From CAZHGD01 sp964531735 (GTDB lineage: Bacteria > Armatimonadota > UBA10988): a stretch of 19,410 bases of DNA. Numbering within the stretch: the stretch's first letter is position 1; each line of letters starts with the position of its first letter. The DNA is taken from positions 1 to 19,410 of the forward strand of contig CAZHGD010000139.1 in NCBI GenBank assembly GCA_964531735.1, in the 5' to 3' direction. Shown here piece after piece: positions 7,998-15,359 of the stretch. The position numbers and the translations under genes are program-made. The notes beneath the pieces are model-generated. The model was not told where the DNA came from and did not search any database. It worked only from the letters and a program-made list of their open reading frames with translations.

Positions 7998-8813
7998 ATG
8001 CCGTCGTCAGCCCTGGTGGTCGGCGCTCATCCCTGGGTCTACGCTGCCCAGCAGCCCGGCTACGACATCTACCCCATTCTGGACACCATCTTCGAGGACT
8101 TGGCCGCCGCCGGTCTGGACGGCATCGAGCTGATGCACACCGCCCTGTACCCCGACGACGCGGTGGAGCGCCTCGCGGCCCTGTCGCGCCGCTGGCTGCT
8201 GCCGGTGATCGGCTCCTCTTTCGGCGGCGCAATGTGGGACGAGGCGCAGCATGAGGCCATCTTCGCCGCTGCGGAGCGCGTGGTGACGCGTCTGGCCCAG
8301 GTTGGCGGCTACACGCTCGGCGTCTCGGTGGGCGGCACGCCCGAGCCGAAGACGCCGGCGCAGCTCGACGCGCAGGTGGCGCTGCTCCAGCGCATCAGCG
8401 CCGTCTGCGAGGCGCACGGCGTCACGCTCAACCTGCACAACCACACCTACGAAGTGGTCAACAACCTGCACGACCTGGGTGGCACGCTGAGCCGCTGGCC
8501 CGCGGCCCGGCTGGGACCGGACCTCAACTGGCTGGTCCGCGGCGGCGTGGATCCGGTGGCCTTCATCCGCACCTACGGCCGGCAGATGGTGTTCGCCCAC
8601 CTGCGCGACCAGGGCGCTGACGGCCGCTGGGTCGAGGCCATGGGCGAAGGCACCATGGACTACGGCGCGATCGGGCAGGCGCTGCGCGAAGTGGACTACG
8701 CCGGCCCGCTGGTCATCGAGCTGGCGCACGAGGCCGGCTTCGAGCGGACGAGGCCGCTCCGCGAGAGCCTGCGGCTCAGCCGCGACCATGTCCGGCGGGC
8801 CATGGGCTGGTAG
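7998..8813 (+). CDS. Sugar phosphate isomerase/epimerase-like TIM-barrel protein
   Basis: 271 residues, the usual size of the AP_endonuc_2 (xylose isomerase-like TIM barrel) family. Candidate metal ligands are in the expected order: E44 in GLDGIELMH, H149 in LNLHNHTYEV, D175 in LGPDLNWLV, H201 in FAHLRDQG and E241 in LVIELAHE. Relatives include hydroxypyruvate isomerase, inosose dehydratase and sugar epimerases; the substrate cannot be told from sequence alone. No signal peptide is seen, so it should be cytoplasmic. GGGAGG lies eight bases before the ATG. It follows the upstream gene on the same strand but is separated by a terminator, so it is probably transcribed on its own. It converges with the minus-strand array that ends at 8873. 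Confidence 0.9.
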   Translation: MPSSALVVGAHPWVYAAQQPGYDIYPILDTIFEDLAAAGLDGIELMHTALYPDDAVERLAALSRRWLLPVIGSSFGGAMWDEAQHEAIFAAAERVVTRLAQVGGYTLGVSVGGTPEPKTPAQLDAQVALLQRISAVCEAHGVTLNLHNHTYEVVNNLHDLGGTLSRWPAARLGPDLNWLVRGGVDPVAFIRTYGRQMVFAHLRDQGADGRWVEAMGEGTMDYGAIGQALREVDYAGPLVIELAHEAGFERTRPLRESLRLSRDHVRRAMGW

Positions 8814-8846
8814 GGCCGCGTACGGCCAGCCGGCACTGGGCCGATC

Positions 8847-8868
8847 GAGGCGACGAGGTCGCCGCCTC
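8847..8868. terminator. Possible bidirectional terminator between convergent genes
   Basis: The 59-base gap between the two convergent stop codons contains GGCGAC-GAG-GTCGCC (8849-8863, six-pair stem, three-base loop), partly overlapped by a longer imperfect GAGGC...GCCTC pairing (8847-8868). No T-tract follows on either strand, so this is a location-based guess. Confidence 0.35.
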
Positions 8869-8872
8869 AGGC

Positions 8873-10183
8873 CTATTGCCCACCGCTCAGTTGCACGGCA
8901 CCACTGAGGTAGGCGCGGTGCCCGCCCAGTTCCTGGCTCATCGACCAGCGGCTGCGATGGCGCTTGGCCGGCTCTCGGGTCGCCGCCACCGCGGTGTTCG
9001 CCGGGCAGGACTCGACCTCCACGAACAGCAGTTGCTTGCGGTGGTTCACCAGGTCGGCCAGCGGCTTGCCGGCCAGCGCGCGGTTGATGGCGTAGGTGCA
9101 GGCCGCGCCGTCGACCGCCGGGCAGGTCAGCGGGTTGCCGCCGTCGGCCGCCTTGGGCACCAGCGGCGCCAGGTCGTCGGACCAGGTCTCGGCGCTGGGC
9201 AACTTGCCCCCGTGAGCCTTGGCCCACTGCTTCGCCGCGGCGGCCAGCGAGGTCAGCTTGCGTTGGCAGGCGTTGGTCTGGTCCTCCTGCTGGAGCATCT
9301 GGGCGATGCTCATGCCGGCCGGCAGCGCGCTGCCCATCGTGCCGCCCCACACATTGGCCTTGCCGTGGCGCGGCTTGAGCTGCGCGACCTCCGCTTCGGT
9401 GAACAGGTCATTGGCCACGTCGCGGCCGGCACAGAGCAGCAGCGGCGTCTTCTGGGCGTCCTGCCCTTCGTGGAGCCTGGCCTTCTCGCCCATGGCGGCG
9501 CTGAAGGCGTAGCTGTACTCCTCCTTCGGGTGATCGGGGCAGCGGAACGGCTTCTCGCCGTCGAGATAGGGGCCAATGGCGTCCATCCAGACCGCGGCCA
9601 GCGGGTACTTGCCGTTGTGCTCGTCGGCATAGGCGCCAAGCGCCTCGGCCAACTGCCGCACCTGCTGGATGCACTGCCAGGGGTACTGCTGCTGCGCCTC
9701 CACCTGGCGCGCCGTGTCGTCGGGCAGTTGGGACAACTGATCGATCTGCCGCACCAGCTCACTGGGCTTGTCACCGGCCGTGGCCTGCAAGCTGGCCTTG
9801 ACATCCACCGCCCAGTTGCCTTCGGGCAGCTTCTTCAGCACCAGCGTGGGCCGCACGTTCACTTGCAGTTGCAGCTCGACGCGCGCCGTGTCGCCGGTCA
9901 CCGCCGGCTGGCCGGTGCTGCTCAGTTGATAGCCAAACGGAAACAGCACCAGCGATGCCAGGCCACGCTCGCCGAGCATGCTGCCCGGGCCGGTCTCGGT
10001 CGCGGTGATGCGGATGAACGCCAGCACGCCTTTCTCAGGCACCACCAGTGCGGTGAGCGCCGTGGCATCGCGGCGCCGCAGCGCCTCGCTGTAGGCCCGC
10101 GCCACGGCGGCCGGGTCCTTGCGGTCGACCGGCTCGGCGGCCACCAGGGCCACGGCGCTCAGCAGCAGGACAAGTGTTCTCAT
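8873..10183 (-). CDS. Secreted NTF2-like protein with two pseudopilin-like modules (paralogue C)
   Basis: 436 residues, the last gene of the tandem array. A signal peptide MRTLVLLLSAVALVAAEP is followed by an NTF2/DUF4878-like domain (about 20-140: VDRKDPAAVARAYSEALRRR, VTGDTARVELQ, GNWAVDVKA). Module 1 begins near CIQQVRQLAEALGAYADEHN, then has KYPLAAVWMDAIGPYL, a CP pair, and a terminal RHGKANVWGGTMG. Module 2 begins CQRKLTSLAAAAKQWAKAH, then has LTCP, ACTYAINRALAG, FVEVE and RH...GGHRAYLSG. The same order of Cys, helix, P..W..L.P.L, CP and a His-to-Gly end occurs in the globular part of the prepilin at 18691. The start at 10183 has GGAG six bases upstream and gives the same length as paralogue A. 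An in-frame ATG at 10216 overlaps the stop of paralogue B (TGATG) and would add 11 residues. Function unknown; probably a surface or periplasmic protein. Confidence 0.85.
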   Translation of the reverse strand: MRTLVLLLSAVALVAAEPVDRKDPAAVARAYSEALRRRDATALTALVVPEKGVLAFIRITATETGPGSMLGERGLASLVLFPFGYQLSSTGQPAVTGDTARVELQLQVNVRPTLVLKKLPEGNWAVDVKASLQATAGDKPSELVRQIDQLSQLPDDTARQVEAQQQYPWQCIQQVRQLAEALGAYADEHNGKYPLAAVWMDAIGPYLDGEKPFRCPDHPKEEYSYAFSAAMGEKARLHEGQDAQKTPLLLCAGRDVANDLFTEAEVAQLKPRHGKANVWGGTMGSALPAGMSIAQMLQQEDQTNACQRKLTSLAAAAKQWAKAHGGKLPSAETWSDDLAPLVPKAADGGNPLTCPAVDGAACTYAINRALAGKPLADLVNHRKQLLFVEVESCPANTAVAATREPAKRHRSRWSMSQELGGHRAYLSGAVQLSGGQ

Positions 10184-10189
10184 CAGCAT

Positions 10190-10193
10190 CTCC
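10190..10193 (-). promoter_or_regulatory. Ribosome binding site that decides the start of paralogue C
   Basis: GGAG on the minus strand (10193-10190) lies six bases before the ATG at 10183. The competing ATG at 10216 has no Shine-Dalgarno and could only be reached by coupling to the overlapping stop of paralogue B. Four in-frame ATGs (10216, 10195, 10189, 10183) are clustered here. Confidence 0.55.
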
Positions 10194-10215
10194 ATCAACG
10201 ACAATGCGGCACGCA

Positions 10216-11532
10216 TCAGCGATTCGCGGCCAGCAGCGGTTCGCCGGCCAAGGCCACGCGGTAGCCACCGGTCTGGCTGTAGTCCATGCCGAGCGAATGG
10301 TGGCGTCGCGCCGGCTTGGTAGCGGCGGGCACCGTGGCGTTCAGCGGACCGGGCTCGGTCTCGATGAACAGGGTCAGCCGGCGCCACCCGACCAGGTCCG
10401 ACAGCTTCTGCTCAGCCAGCTCGCGGCACATGGCATAGGTACACTCGGCGCCTTCGGCCGCCGGGCAGACGAACGGGCTCGTGCCGTCGGCCGGGCGCTC
10501 CACCAGCGGCGCCAGCGCGGTACACCAGGTCGCGGCGGCGGGCAGTCGGCCGCCGTGGGCCTTGGCGTACTGCCGGGCGGCGGTCTGCAGGCGCACCAGC
10601 TTCGCACGGCACTGCTCGCCGCGTTCGTAGCCGGCCAACACGTCGCTCGGTCGTAGCGTAGCGGGCGTGGCTCGGCTCCCGGCGGTGTCCGACCAGAGGT
10701 GGTCGCGGCCATGCCGCGCCGGCAGCCTGGCCAGATCGTCTTCGGTGAACAGCGCGTTGGCCGTGTCCTGGCCGGTGCAGGCCAACAGCAGCGGCTGACT
10801 TGCCGCAACCAACGGCGGCCGTGGCCGCTCGCTCATCGCCGCGCAGAAGGCGTAGCTGTAGTGCTCCTGCGGGTGGGCGGGGCAGCCGAACACCTGCTCG
10901 CCGTCCAGGTACGGCGCCAGCGCATCCATCCACACCGCCGCCAGCGGGTACTTGCCGTGGTGCTCATCGGCATAGGTGTTGAGCGCGCCGGCCAGCTGTC
11001 GCTGGTGGTCCAGGCAGGCCTCCTTCGCCTGCCTCACCTCCGGCTGGTCAGCGGCGGCAGGCGGTGGCGGCGGGCCGGCCGGCTCCCGGCTCAGGTAGCG
11101 GGTCAGCACGTCCGTCTGGCCGTTGGCGGTGGCGAGCAGGCTGGCCGACAGATCCACCGCCCAGGTGCCGTCGGCCTGCCGGCGCAAGACGACCTTCGGG
11201 TGCGGCTCCAGACGACCGGTCAGCTCGACCTGCGCCGTGCCGTCCGTGACCACCGCCGCCGCCCCGACCACGGGCCGCAGGCCGACGGGCAGCAGTAGCG
11301 CCTGCGCCAACTCGGCCGGCGAGCAGGGATGGGCGTCGTCAAACTCCCGCAACAGCCGCGGTGCCTGCGGGTTGGGCAGCAACAAGGCCGTGAGCGTCGC
11401 CAGGTCGTGGCGGGCCAGGGCCTCGGCGTAGGCCCGGACCACCGCCGCCGGGTCGCGACGGTCTACTGCCACCGGTGCCGGCGCGGCGGCCGGCGCGGCC
11501 ATCAGACAGGCCAGCAGCCAGGCGGAGACCAT
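10216..11532 (-). CDS. Secreted NTF2-like protein with two pseudopilin-like modules (paralogue B)
   Basis: 438 residues, the middle gene of the array. The signal peptide MVSAWLLACLMAAPAAAPAP precedes an NTF2/DUF4878-like domain (VDRRDPAAVVRAYAEAL, VTDGTAQVELTG, GTWAVDLSA). Module 1 starts CLDHQRQLAGALNTYADEHH and contains KYPLAAVWMDALAPYLDGE, GCPAHPQEHYSYAF and RHGRDHLWSDTAG. Module 2 starts CRAKLVRLQTAARQYAKAHG and contains W-x3-LAPL, FVCPAAEG, ECTYAMCREL, FIETEPGPLNA and RHHSLG...GGYRVALAG. Its module 1 is very similar to that of paralogue C, suggesting a recent duplication. The ATG at 11532 shares its A with the TAA stop of paralogue A (TAATG), and GGAG/AGGA motifs lie just upstream, so translation is coupled. 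The frame is open a further 220 codons upstream, but that part is the shadow of paralogue A. Function unknown. Confidence 0.87.
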   Translation of the reverse strand: MVSAWLLACLMAAPAAAPAPVAVDRRDPAAVVRAYAEALARHDLATLTALLLPNPQAPRLLREFDDAHPCSPAELAQALLLPVGLRPVVGAAAVVTDGTAQVELTGRLEPHPKVVLRRQADGTWAVDLSASLLATANGQTDVLTRYLSREPAGPPPPPAAADQPEVRQAKEACLDHQRQLAGALNTYADEHHGKYPLAAVWMDALAPYLDGEQVFGCPAHPQEHYSYAFCAAMSERPRPPLVAASQPLLLACTGQDTANALFTEDDLARLPARHGRDHLWSDTAGSRATPATLRPSDVLAGYERGEQCRAKLVRLQTAARQYAKAHGGRLPAAATWCTALAPLVERPADGTSPFVCPAAEGAECTYAMCRELAEQKLSDLVGWRRLTLFIETEPGPLNATVPAATKPARRHHSLGMDYSQTGGYRVALAGEPLLAANR

Positions 11533-12842
11533 TATCCTGCGCCTCCCCGTCCACCCAGCATCAGGTACATCCCGACCGGGCCACGCTGCGGGCCGTCGTC
11601 CACGCGGTGTCGTTTGGCCGGCGGTTGGCCGCTGTCCACCGCGGCGTTGAGCGCGCCGGGCTCGGTCTCGACGAACAGCAGGAGCTTGTGCCAGTTGGTC
11701 AGGTCCCACAGCCTTCGCCCCGCCACCTCGCGGTTGATGGCGTAGGTGCAGGTGGCGCCGGGGCAGGCCGGGCAGACGAACGGGTTCGTGCCGTCGGTCG
11801 GGCGCTGGACCAACGGTGCCAGGTCGGTACCCCAGGTGGCCGCCGCCGGCAGTTGGCCGTCGTGCGCGTCGGCGTAGCGTCGCGTCGCCTGCCACAGCCG
11901 CTCCAGGTTCTCCAGGCAGCCCCAGGCCAGCTCGTACTCGGTCACGTACTCGCTCAGCCGCTGGCCGGCGAGGCTGCTGCCGCCAGCGGCGCTGTACCAG
12001 GTGACGAACTGGCCATGCCGGGCGGGTACTCGGGTCGAGGTAGCCTCGTCGATCACCGCGTCGCGCACGTTCTGCCCGGTGCAAGCGACCAGCACGGCCC
12101 GGTACTGGTCGCGCCGGTTGGCCGGTGGCGGCCGCCCGGCCAGCGCAGCGCTGAGCGCGTAGCTGTACTGCTCGCCCGGATGGGTCGGGCACCAGAAGTC
12201 GCGCTCAGACTTCAGGTACGGCCGGATGGCGTCCATCCAGCCCGCCGCAGCGGGGTACCGGCCATCGTGCTCCTCGGCATACTCATTGAGTGCCGCCACG
12301 AGTCGGCCTTGCCGTTCGTGACAGCGCCCCACGTCGTCCTCGCGGCCACGCAGTTCGTCAGGGCGGTTGCGGACACCGATCAGGATGCCTTCGAAGGTGG
12401 TGGGCCGCGGACCGGCGTTGGCCGCCAGACTGGCCGGCACGTCCACGCGCCAGGTGCCGTCGGCCTGCTGTCGCAGGACCAGCTTGCTGCGCAGGTCCAC
12501 GCGAGCCGAAAGGTCGCAGACGGCCGTGTCACCGGTGATGACCGGCGGCCCCGGGGCCGGCAGACGCGGCCCGGCCGGCAGCAGCATGGCCTGGCTCAGA
12601 CCGGGCTCGTGCAGCAGGCTGAAGCTGTTCCAGGTGGCGGCGTCGAACCGGTTGGCGACCACGTGCCGGAGATAGGCGCGCGTCACGCCGTCGGGCGTGG
12701 CCAGGGCGTCCAGCGCGGCCAGGTCCAGCCGACCGATGGCCGCGGCCCAGGCCCGCGCCACCGCGGTCGGGTCGCGGCGATCCACCGACTCGGCGGCGCC
12801 GACCAGGCTCAACCAACCCAACAGCAGACAGGCCACACGCAC
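11532..12842 (-). CDS. Secreted NTF2-like protein with two pseudopilin-like modules (paralogue A)
   Basis: 436 residues, the first gene of the array and the most divergent. The signal peptide MRVACLLLGWLSLVGAAES is followed by an NTF2/DUF4878-like domain (about 20-140: VDRRDPTAVARAWAAAI, ITGDTAVCDL, GTWRVDVPA). Module 1 spans about 174-287 (CHERQGRLVAALNEYAEEHD, RYPAAAGWMDAIRPYL, WCPTHPGEQYSYAL, RHGQFVTWYSAAGG). Module 2 spans about 309-430 (CLENLERLWQATRRYADAHD, LPAAATWGTDLAPLV, FVCPACPG, TCTYAINREVAG, FVETEPGALNA, RHRVDD, GMYLMLGG). The start is GTG, supported by AGGAGG six bases upstream (12854-12849) and by the signal peptide beginning there. It lies 74 bases after the histidine kinase stop, and an inverted repeat occupies that gap. 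The two modules could be read as one uncharacterised domain, but both fit the pseudopilin globular pattern. Function unknown. Confidence 0.85.
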   Translation of the reverse strand: MRVACLLLGWLSLVGAAESVDRRDPTAVARAWAAAIGRLDLAALDALATPDGVTRAYLRHVVANRFDAATWNSFSLLHEPGLSQAMLLPAGPRLPAPGPPVITGDTAVCDLSARVDLRSKLVLRQQADGTWRVDVPASLAANAGPRPTTFEGILIGVRNRPDELRGREDDVGRCHERQGRLVAALNEYAEEHDGRYPAAAGWMDAIRPYLKSERDFWCPTHPGEQYSYALSAALAGRPPPANRRDQYRAVLVACTGQNVRDAVIDEATSTRVPARHGQFVTWYSAAGGSSLAGQRLSEYVTEYELAWGCLENLERLWQATRRYADAHDGQLPAAATWGTDLAPLVQRPTDGTNPFVCPACPGATCTYAINREVAGRRLWDLTNWHKLLLFVETEPGALNAAVDSGQPPAKRHRVDDGPQRGPVGMYLMLGGRGGAG

Positions 12843-12861
12843 GGGCCACCTCCTGCAACGA

Positions 12862-12901
12862 CTTGCGCTGAGTCTACCCGCTCGTCACGACTCGGCGCAA
12901 G
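12862..12901 (-). repeat. Inverted repeat upstream of the three-gene array
   Basis: The arms CTTGCGCTGAGTC (12862-12874) and GACTCGGCGCAAG (12889-12901) are complementary at 12 of 13 positions across a 14-base spacer. The repeat sits between the histidine kinase stop (12917) and the AGGAGG of paralogue A. On the minus-strand transcript it makes a 13-position stem with one C-A mismatch and no U-tract after it. It could be an operator, a leader hairpin or an inefficient terminator that lowers read-through from the kinase gene. Confidence 0.5.
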
Positions 12902-12916
12902 CGGAGTGGTCACCGC

Positions 12917-14323
12917 TCAGGCCGACGGCTGGACCACCTCGGGCAGCCAGACGGTGAAGGTGGAGCCGTGACCGGCGACGCTGTCGACGGCGATGCGGCC
13001 GCCCATGAACTCGACCAGGCGCTTGACCATGTGCAGGCCGATACCTGTGCCGGTGATGCGGCGCTCCGGGTCGATCACCCGCTCGAACGCCCGGAACAGC
13101 CGCTCGACCTGCGCCGGCGTCATGCCGATGCCCTCGTCGGCCACGGCGAACCGGACCAGCCCGTCGACTTCGGCCACCGCCACCCTCACGTGGCCGCCTT
13201 CGGGTGAGTACTTGATCGCGTTGTGGACCAGGTTGGTCAGGACCTGGTAGACCTTGTCGCCGTCGAGGGTGTAGGTGGTCCGCGGCAGAGCGACCGTCAG
13301 CGTCACCGAGTGATCGGTACTGGTCAGCCGTTGCGCATCGACCACGTGCTGGGCTAGGGCGGCCACGTTCAGCTTCTCGGGGCGCAGCTCCAGTTCGCGA
13401 CCGGCCTCCAGGCGCGCCGTGTCGAGCATGTTGTTCAGCAGCCGCATCAGTCGCGTGCAGGTCTCGCCACAGATGGTCAGCATCTCGCGCTGGGTCGCAC
13501 CGTCGACGATGTCGCCCAGCAGCACCGCCATGGTGGTCTGCACGCCGGCGAGCGGGTTCTTCAGGTCGTGCGCCAGGTCGCGCACGGCCTGGTCGCGGAA
13601 CTGGACCAACTGCGTCAAGCGCAGCTTCTCCGATTCGCTGCGCAGCAGCTCCTTGGCCAGCGCCACCGCGGTCAACATGCAGAACACCACCGCCGCCAGC
13701 GAATGCGGGCTGACCGGCAGCTTGACGGCCGGGAAGAAGATGACGATGGCGACCACGACGCCGCCGGCGAAGATGACCAGGCCGCTGCCGAACAGGATGG
13801 TCGGCAGATGGGCCTCGATGGGTGCGAACGTCTGCTGGTGGCGGCGCCGGGCGGCCAGCATCAGCCGCAACCAGGCCAGGAAGGCGACGCTCATCATCAG
13901 CGGCGCCATGACCAGGTAGAGCCGGCCGGCCTCGAACACCCAACCGGTGGGCGCCGTGGCCGGCCGCAGGAACAGGTCGGTGGTCGAGAGCGCCATCAGC
14001 GTGCCGCCGAACAGGTAGGTCAGCGAGGTGGTGCTGCGGCGGAACGGCTCGCCGGTGACCAGGGCCGAGAAGTGCAGGAACAGCGTGAACGCGCCGGCCG
14101 CCGCGGCGTACTGCATACGCAGCCAGAACAGCTCGCTCGGCCGCCCTTGGTGCCAGGCCGTGAGGAACGAGGCCAGGGTCATCAGCGAGAGCATCAGCGC
14201 CATGCCGGTGAAGACCAGGTAGGGCGGCCGGCGCCCGACCTTGAGGTAGAGCACGGCGAAGATGCTGGCGATCTCGAAGCAGAAGACCGCGGCGACGATG
14301 GGGACCAGCGCGTTGAGGCTCAT
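12917..14323 (-). CDS. Seven-TM membrane histidine kinase
   Basis: 468 residues. About seven hydrophobic segments fill residues 5-225 (approximately 5-27, 35-55, 67-89, 100-118, 132-157, 173-200, 206-224), resembling the N-terminal seven-TM sensor region of some histidine kinases. The dimerisation/phosphoacceptor box is VRDLAHDLKNPLAG with H252; the ATPase domain has the N box LVHNAIKYS (N368), G1 ADEGIGMT, F box LFRAFER and G2 GTGIGLHMVKRLV. The catalytic core is complete. No response regulator gene is adjacent, so it is an orphan kinase in this window. The start MSLNALVPIV was chosen because the first membrane segment begins there and the upstream CBM9-like gene ends 13 bases before it; only a weak AGGCAG ribosome site is present. 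A start at 14368 would overlap that gene by 32 bases. It may regulate or be co-transcribed with the array downstream. Confidence 0.88.
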   Translation of the reverse strand: MSLNALVPIVAAVFCFEIASIFAVLYLKVGRRPPYLVFTGMALMLSLMTLASFLTAWHQGRPSELFWLRMQYAAAAGAFTLFLHFSALVTGEPFRRSTTSLTYLFGGTLMALSTTDLFLRPATAPTGWVFEAGRLYLVMAPLMMSVAFLAWLRLMLAARRRHQQTFAPIEAHLPTILFGSGLVIFAGGVVVAIVIFFPAVKLPVSPHSLAAVVFCMLTAVALAKELLRSESEKLRLTQLVQFRDQAVRDLAHDLKNPLAGVQTTMAVLLGDIVDGATQREMLTICGETCTRLMRLLNNMLDTARLEAGRELELRPEKLNVAALAQHVVDAQRLTSTDHSVTLTVALPRTTYTLDGDKVYQVLTNLVHNAIKYSPEGGHVRVAVAEVDGLVRFAVADEGIGMTPAQVERLFRAFERVIDPERRITGTGIGLHMVKRLVEFMGGRIAVDSVAGHGSTFTVWLPEVVQPSA

Positions 14324-14336
14324 ACTGCCTGCCGAC

Positions 14337-15092
14337 TCAGGGCGTCCCGGCGAAGACCAGATGGCCAAACCGCTCCGGGTTGTGCGGGTCGGGCGACTTG
14401 CGGCCGGAATGGGTCCACAGACTCAGCGCGCGGTCGGGCTCGGTGCCGTCCCAGCGGCAGATCTGCGCTCGCCAGGTGTCGCCCGGGCGCGGCGGGAGCT
14501 TGGTCGTGAAGTCGTCGAAGTTGCTGAACGGCACCGCCACTTCGAGCTGCCAGCCGCGGTCCACATCGCCGCGCATGTTCAGCGTGCCGTCGATATGGGT
14601 GGCCAGCAGATAGCCGGTCAGGTCGAACCTCCGGTACAGCGGGCCGCCGAAGGTCATCGCATAGTCGTACATCACCGCCCGAGCGTTCATCTCCAGGCCG
14701 ATGTAGGAGCGCGGGTGCTGCTGCGGATTGGCCGCGATGAAGATCTCGCAGCAGTCGTCCTTGTAGGTCGGGTCATCGCGCTGGGTGTAGCGCGCGGTGA
14801 TGTCCTCGTCCACGCAGTCGTAGCTGACGTAGAGGTACTGGTCATCCCAGAGCAGGCGCACGGTGGTCTGCTGCTTCGGCCCGGTCTGCTGCGGCCACCA
14901 GAACGACAGCTTGAGCGGATCGGCCGCGTCCCACTCGCCGGGCTTGATCTGCCCGTCAATCGCCGGCGGCTTCACCGCGCGCTTGACGGTGTAGGTGGGC
15001 AGCGGCGGCAACTGATCCGCCGGCACCTGCGTCAGGCTCTGCGCCGCCAGTGGCAACGCGGCGAGACCGGTCCAGCACAGCCATCGTGTCAT
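14337..15092 (-). CDS. Secreted CBM9-like carbohydrate-binding protein
   Basis: 251 residues. The signal peptide MTRWLCWTGLAALPLAAQS is followed by a single CBM9-like beta-sandwich: AIDGQIKPGEWDAADPL at the start, TVRLLWDDQYLYVSYDCVDED, DDCCEIFIAANP, GWQLEVAVPFSNF, and GDTWRAQICRWDG to LSLWTHSG near the end. Members of the family bind sugar chains, often as modules of glycoside hydrolases; here the domain stands alone and covers the whole mature protein. It should act outside the cytoplasm. AAGGAGAGG lies about seven bases before the ATG, which sets the start; the frame is open 30 codons further upstream without a better site. The gene is 13 bases from the histidine kinase start and very likely in one operon with it. 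Confidence 0.88.
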   Translation of the reverse strand: MTRWLCWTGLAALPLAAQSLTQVPADQLPPLPTYTVKRAVKPPAIDGQIKPGEWDAADPLKLSFWWPQQTGPKQQTTVRLLWDDQYLYVSYDCVDEDITARYTQRDDPTYKDDCCEIFIAANPQQHPRSYIGLEMNARAVMYDYAMTFGGPLYRRFDLTGYLLATHIDGTLNMRGDVDRGWQLEVAVPFSNFDDFTTKLPPRPGDTWRAQICRWDGTEPDRALSLWTHSGRKSPDPHNPERFGHLVFAGTP

Positions 15093-15359
15093 GCGAGCAC
15101 CTCTCCTTGCCCGACCACTGTTCGGCGGCGGCGCCGTCGTCCTTCCCGCCGGCTCGCCCGCGTCGCCATGGTGGCGTAACACATGCCGTCATCAGCGCCA
15201 GAGGTGCGACCAACGGGTGGCACTGGTGGCTTGCCCACCAGTGGGTCAGCGGATCGGGCGCGCACTGGCGGACGAGCCGCCAGTGGCACCCGGCCGACTC
15301 GTTGCCGGAGGGCACGCCAAGCCAAGTCAGGCCCCACCGCCCTTCGCCCGCGGGCCGGC
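15093..15359. other. 267-base gap between the FTCD-like and CBM9-like genes
   Basis: This gap contains the palindromic doublet at 15215-15291 and should contain the minus-strand promoter for the CBM9-like/kinase operon. I see no convincing -35/-10 pair and no small gene with a good ribosome site. Confidence 0.5.
15215..15291. repeat. REP-like palindromic doublet
   Basis: Two hairpins lie in tandem: CACTGGTGG-CTTGC-CCACCAGTG (15221-15243) and CACTGGCGG-ACGAG-CCGCCAGTG (15263-15285). Each has a perfect nine-pair stem and a five-base loop. They differ at one pair, T-A against C-G, so both arms changed together. The outer ends also match each other as inverted repeats: GGGTGGCACTGGTGG (15215-15229) against the reverse complement of 15277-15291, 13 of 15 bases. 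This is the layout of a REP/BIME doublet or a small MITE. No second copy was noticed in this window. Confidence 0.6.

Noticed and set aside
8876..10264. 462-codon plus-strand open frame opposite paralogue C
   Set aside because: The minus strand has the signal peptide and matches two neighbouring paralogues.
11533..12192. N-terminal extension of paralogue B
   Set aside because: The frame is open but overlaps paralogue A completely; the ATG at 11532 has a signal peptide, stop-start overlap and ribosome site.
12840..12905. Promoter TTGCGC-18-TAGACT before paralogue A
   Set aside because: Too few consensus matches in either box; the same bases are better explained as the inverted repeat.
11475..12971. 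498-codon plus-strand open frame opposite paralogue A
   Set aside because: Antisense shadow; no ribosome site or motif supports it.
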